This document shows, one piece after another, positions 6,904 to 9,625 of a stretch of DNA of 9,625 nucleotides. This stretch comes from CALMEE01 sp041748315 (GTDB taxonomy: Bacteria > Planctomycetota > Planctomycetia > Pirellulales > Pirellulaceae), in NCBI GenBank assembly GCA_041748315.1, contig JBGTDM010000375.1, forward strand, positions 1-9,625, written 5' to 3'. Under the pieces are notes generated by a model that was not told where the DNA came from, made no database searches, and worked only from the letters and a program-made list of their open reading frames with translations. Each line of letters opens with the position of its first letter. Positions within the stretch are counted from its first letter, which is position 1. Position numbers and translations under genes: made by a program.

Positions 6904-8184
6904 CTAATTCAAAGCTCGGCGAATAATCATGCTGCCGTTATCAGCGACAGGAAGTAGCGGTCGGTGATACCACCGATACCAGTTTAGAGCTCGCGGTCGA
7001 TAGACAGCACTAACCGAGATGTTCCAGCCCTCTTCGCTATTGCCAAACCCATTGATCTGTTCTGAATCAGGAATCAGGTAGGTAACGCTTGACAGCAGTG
7101 ACCAGCAATAGTTTATAGGCAGGTCGTGGTCCATGCCGACGATCGTGTGATTGTCATTGCTCCAGCCGACATGAACTTCGCTGTATCCCCCACACTGGTG
7201 CGCGTGTTGATAGTAGAAGCGATAGTTATCGTAGACCGTCGCATTGACATCTCCGAAGCCGGGAACACTTGAGTCAGAATCATCTTGAACTCCGCGAACA
7301 AACCTGAATCCAAATTGGTGTCCGCCCAGCCATGCCCAACTTAAATCACCCCGCATCTGAACGGCATTGATTTCAGCGAACCATTTTTCATTGAGAACGT
7401 CAGCAACCACACCGAACTGAAGACCGGAATCAACACGACGGAAAAAACCAGCCGTTACAAAGTTCTGTTCTCGACGGTCCGACGTGAAGGGGCTGCCATT
7501 GAAATTCGAATGTACAACTCGACCACCAAGTTGACCCGAGACAAGTCCGCAGGTTAGTTTTCTAAGTGGTAAGCCCATGTTGAACCCGGCATGGAGTCCG
7601 AAACTTGCATCGTCTTGTGGACCGCGGTTAATGGTAAAGGTACCGGGTGAAGTGAAACCATGAGCGCCAAAGAAGTACTCGCTATTGTAAAGTAAACCTC
7701 CCAACCCGTTGGCCCAACAGTCTTCGTCAATTAAACAATCTCGACAATCATTGATCGGCGGGCATTGCTGATCACAGGCAGCCGATCCACCCTCAAAATA
7801 GTTACCGATCATTTCTCCGCCGACAAACTCATCTCCGTCGGAGTAAATGTATTCTCCTCCTTGGACAACGGAATGTTCACCAGTTAACGCTGGGCCAGCC
7901 TGGGCAACTCGATAAGCTCCACCATCCGGTACCACTGACGAAGTACTGGCGGTTCGTAAGTGTCGCGGAACATAATGATTCGACATCCCCGATGGACCTG
8001 AATGCCGAGGCATGTGTGTGGGGGATTGAGCAACATGCTCTGGCGTGGCACCCTGTGTTTGCTGGGGCATCCGGTAGCTATGCTGTGCCGAGTACTGCTG
8101 TGCGAACCCAGAATAACTTGCGAAGATCGCTGATACAAAACAGAGAGCCGACACGATGGCTCGATACAAATAGGCTAAACTCAT
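6904..8184 (-). CDS. Secreted planctomycete-type outer-membrane beta-barrel protein (DUF6666-like)
   Basis: With ATG 8184 the protein has 426 residues. Residues 1-28 are a signal peptide (MSLAYLYRAIVSALCFVSAIF..., cleavage likely after SGFA before QQ). Residues 29-85 are a His/Gln/Pro/Ser-rich, low-complexity linker. A cysteine cluster C137-x3-C-x5-C-x2-C-x5-C156 comes just before the barrel. From about 165 to the end the sequence alternates aromatic and glycine-rich strands (GLHAGFNMGLPLRKL, NFVTAGFFRRVDSGLQFGVVADVL, GGHQFGFRFVRG), as in outer-membrane barrels. The GPQDDASFGLHAGFNMG block recalls a planctomycete-specific family I know as DUF6666. This is from memory and tentative; BBP7-type barrels are the alternative. 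The frame extends to 8238, but ATG 8184 gives a proper signal peptide and has AGAGGAA eight bases upstream, so it is preferred. The gene stands alone, with a hairpin after the stop and a long structured upstream region. Ligand or cargo is unknown. Confidence 0.8.
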   Translation of the reverse strand: MSLAYLYRAIVSALCFVSAIFASYSGFAQQYSAQHSYRMPQQTQGATPEHVAQSPTHMPRHSGPSGMSNHYVPRHLRTASTSSVVPDGGAYRVAQAGPALTGEHSVVQGGEYIYSDGDEFVGGEMIGNYFEGGSAACDQQCPPINDCRDCLIDEDCWANGLGGLLYNSEYFFGAHGFTSPGTFTINRGPQDDASFGLHAGFNMGLPLRKLTCGLVSGQLGGRVVHSNFNGSPFTSDRREQNFVTAGFFRRVDSGLQFGVVADVLNEKWFAEINAVQMRGDLSWAWLGGHQFGFRFVRGVQDDSDSSVPGFGDVNATVYDNYRFYYQHAHQCGGYSEVHVGWSNDNHTIVGMDHDLPINYCWSLLSSVTYLIPDSEQINGFGNSEEGWNISVSAVYRPRALNWYRWYHRPLLPVADNGSMIIRRALN

Positions 8185-8308
8185 CTTTCCGTTCCTCTTG
8201 GGGGGAGAAAGGCCAACTGACGCAACACAAATGGTCACTGCGAGATTTGGTCACGCTGTATTCATCGGAATCGACAAACTCGTTACTTTCGTTAAACTTC
8301 GGGTAATC

Positions 8309-8336
8309 AAAAAAAAATTGGCAAGCTGCCTATTTT
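8309..8336 (-). terminator. Terminator-like hairpin with nine-U tract in the barrel-gene leader
   Basis: On the minus strand the order is AAAAT, A, GGCA, loop GCT, TGCC, A, ATTTT, then further T to make a run of nine. This gives nine base pairs with one A-A mismatch and the U tract expected of an intrinsic terminator. The run ends about 125 bases upstream of the barrel-protein ATG at 8184. No annotated minus-strand gene precedes it within the window, so it either ends a small RNA or works as an attenuator in the leader of the barrel gene. Confidence 0.55.
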
Positions 8337-8340
8337 GACA

Positions 8341-8366
8341 CAAGGCGAAAGCAATTGATCGCCTTG
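8341..8366 (-). ncRNA. Perfect 8-bp hairpin preceding the leader terminator
   Basis: CAAGGCGA (8341-8348) and TCGCCTTG (8359-8366) are perfect inverted arms around a ten-base loop containing CAATTG. On the minus strand it comes four bases before the terminator-like hairpin. The loop's AAUUG can pair with CAAUU in the 3' arm of that hairpin, so an alternative fold is possible. That a transcript covers it is inference; I found no clear promoter for it. Confidence 0.3.
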
Positions 8367-8519
8367 GGCCGGCCCCTCCGACTCTCGAATCTCTTGTCCT
8401 ACACGATCAAACGAACCAAAACTCCCAGCGAGAGATCCCTTGGTCGCCCAAGCTAGCTACTTTGTATTCATGTGACGGCGCGCGTGACGCTGTCGCTTTT
8501 TGGTTTTCAAACTGGACTG

Positions 8520-8547
8520 AAATTGAGTTTTTGCGTAGCCTCAATTT
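8520..8547. repeat. AT-rich inverted repeat upstream of the methyltransferase gene
   Basis: AAATTGAG (8520-8527) and CTCAATTT (8540-8547) pair perfectly over eight bases with a 12-base loop. The second arm overlaps the second copy of the direct repeat TTTTCAAAC (8545-8553). It could be a hairpin or a regulator site for the divergent genes. There is no T tract after it on the plus strand. Confidence 0.3.
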
Positions 8548-8764
8548 TCAAACGACGGGGAGTCTATGACTCATGGTACAGCCTGAGCCGCACATTTTGC
8601 ATTATGAAGTAAGATACCCAAACTGCCGAAACGGACAACGCAGGTGGGTGAATGTGCCAAACCGTCGCTCAGAAAGCGGCCTCAAAACGTGCCGATTGTT
8701 CGGCTAATCGTTTGAGTTCATCGTTAGAAGAACATTTTCAATCTTGTTCAGGGATTTGCAAACT

Positions 8765-9613
8765 ATGGATCAACACGGCAATTCTGTCAGTTCAGCACAA
8801 GAGTTAGACCGAGATGTTTTTGCCGCTCCACGAGTCGTTGTGGACCCAAGCGAGTGCAATTTTTATCATGCGATGGATTTGCCTGAAATAGGCGAGGTGG
8901 GGCGGGAATGGGATTTGCGAGAAAACATCGGCGACTACTTGGGGAACCAGGACTTTGGCGGTAAGCGTGTGATTGATGTCGGCACCGCTTCCGGATATTT
9001 GACATTTGAAATGGAACGCCGAGGTGCCGAAGTGGTATCGTTCGATATGCTCTCCGGGCGACAATGGAATCTAGTCCCGCACTATAAATTGGAGCATAAG
9101 CGGGAACGAATGTTGGGACACATCACCAAGGCGCATCAACAGCTTCAGAATGCTTACTGGTATTCTCATCGAGCACTTGGTTCTAAGGCCAAAGTTTTCT
9201 ATGGAGATGTCTACAATATCTCTGAGAAGATCGGCAAGTTTGACATCGTATTATTTGGCATGATTCTTTCTCATTTGCGCGATCCGTTTCAAGCACTCTA
9301 TTCGGGCTCTCGCCTCTCGACAGATACGGTGATTATCACGAATCAAACGCGCGGCGAAGACGCACCAAATTGCTTTTTCATACCGAGCGCTGAAAATGAA
9401 CAGGATAATCGAGGCTGGTGGTCGTTCTCGGATGGTTGCATTGAAAGGATGCTCGGAGTGCTTGGCTTTAAAGTCGAGACCAAGACACGCCAGGACTTCA
9501 AATGTATCGCGCGACAGGAACCGACCTATCACAGTTGCACAACATTCGTGGCCAGGCGAATTGAATACGATACGATGCAACAACCTTTGGGTCAGAATCG
9601 AGCTGTTGCTTAA
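8765..9613 (+). CDS. Class I SAM-dependent methyltransferase, substrate unknown
   Basis: The 282-residue protein has a Rossmann-fold methyltransferase core. Motif I IDVGTASG lies at 70-77 after KRV. The acidic end of strand 2 is VVSFD (Asp94), GDV is at 147-149, and FDIVLFGMILSHLRDP at 159-174 is motif IV and the following helix. The N-terminal lead-in (REWDLRENIGDYL) and the HLRDP element recall the CmoB/DUF1698-like branch, whose members modify tRNA wobble uridine or small molecules. The CmoB resemblance is not close enough to name a substrate. After motif IV an insert (about 194-222) precedes the last strands (FKVETKTR, TTFVARRIE). The open frame reaches back to a TTG at 8744, but ATG 8765 is preferred, with AGGG about 12 bases upstream. 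It is divergent from the barrel gene, and no partner genes are visible in the window. Confidence 0.82.
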   Translation: MDQHGNSVSSAQELDRDVFAAPRVVVDPSECNFYHAMDLPEIGEVGREWDLRENIGDYLGNQDFGGKRVIDVGTASGYLTFEMERRGAEVVSFDMLSGRQWNLVPHYKLEHKRERMLGHITKAHQQLQNAYWYSHRALGSKAKVFYGDVYNISEKIGKFDIVLFGMILSHLRDPFQALYSGSRLSTDTVIITNQTRGEDAPNCFFIPSAENEQDNRGWWSFSDGCIERMLGVLGFKVETKTRQDFKCIARQEPTYHSCTTFVARRIEYDTMQQPLGQNRAVA

Positions 9614-9622
9614 AACAGCTCG
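9599..9622 (+). terminator. Perfect hairpin enclosing the methyltransferase stop codon
   Basis: CGAGCTGTT (9599-9607) and AACAGCTCG (9614-9622) pair perfectly over nine bases around the loop GCTTAA, which contains the TAA stop (9611-9613). The window ends three bases later, so a T tract cannot be seen. The shape fits an intrinsic terminator overlapping the end of the gene. Confidence 0.5.
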
Positions 9623-9625
9623 CGA

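Larger units (their letters stand above)
8185..8764. other. Long divergent intergenic region between barrel and methyltransferase genes
   Basis: About 580 bases separate the two divergent starts. I see no credible gene here. It contains the terminator-like double hairpin (8309-8366), a perfect 10-bp palindrome GGGCCGGCCC (8366-8375), a small hairpin CTTGG/CCAAG (8439-8452), an AT-rich inverted repeat (8520-8547) and a 9-base direct repeat TTTTCAAAC (8504-8512 and 8545-8553). I find no convincing -35/-10 pair for the methyltransferase; TAAGAT at 8610-8615 is a weak -10 only. The density of structure suggests regulation of one or both genes or a small RNA. Confidence 0.5.

Noticed and set aside
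8366..8375. GGGCCGGCCC palindrome as a regulator site
   Set aside because: A single GC palindrome of this length can be chance, and it partly overlaps the leader hairpin; there is no second copy in the window.

Overview
The window is about 9.6 kb of gene-dense bacterial chromosome at roughly 50% GC. It most resembles a planctomycete of the Pirellula/Rhodopirellula type. The clues are an outer-membrane barrel protein of a kind I associate with planctomycetes (tentatively the DUF6666 family), a signal peptidase II with an unusual Ser-rich N-terminal extension, weak or absent Shine-Dalgarno sites at several genes, and long intergenic gaps. This assignment is inference from protein character, not a database match. 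I see no tRNA, rRNA, CRISPR array, insertion sequence or phage gene.

Layout. Positions 16-1523 (+) hold a two-gene unit: signal peptidase II (lspA), then 14 bases later an inositol-monophosphatase-family enzyme closest to HisN-type histidinol-phosphatase. A gap of about 350 bases with a weak promoter-like pair leads to 1875-3101 (+), a UvrC-like protein. It has a GIY-YIG nuclease domain, a four-cysteine Fe-S-type motif and a UVR motif, but ends before the RNase H-like second nuclease of UvrC. Facing it on the other strand (3150-4130) is a second, differently built GIY-YIG protein with an apparent signal peptide and a duplicated helical module. The two genes converge on a 48-base spacer that contains a hairpin. 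Upstream of the second GIY-YIG gene on the same strand is a complete RNase R gene (rnr, 4344-6611 or 6686).

Positions 6904-8184 (-) encode a secreted, probable outer-membrane beta-barrel protein with a His/Gln/Pro-rich linker and a five-cysteine cluster. Its long upstream region has two tandem hairpins, the second followed by nine U in the sense of the gene. That is an intrinsic-terminator shape in what should be a leader, so it suggests attenuation or the 3' end of a small RNA. Across this divergent region, 8765-9613 (+) encodes a class I SAM-dependent methyltransferase of unknown substrate, whose stop codon sits in the loop of a perfect 9-bp hairpin.

The neighbours do not form one obvious pathway: lipoprotein maturation, histidine biosynthesis or phosphate-ester hydrolysis, DNA nicking, RNA decay, cell surface, methylation. 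The most interesting parts are the back-to-back pair of unrelated GIY-YIG proteins, one apparently exported, and the terminator-like leader of the barrel gene.
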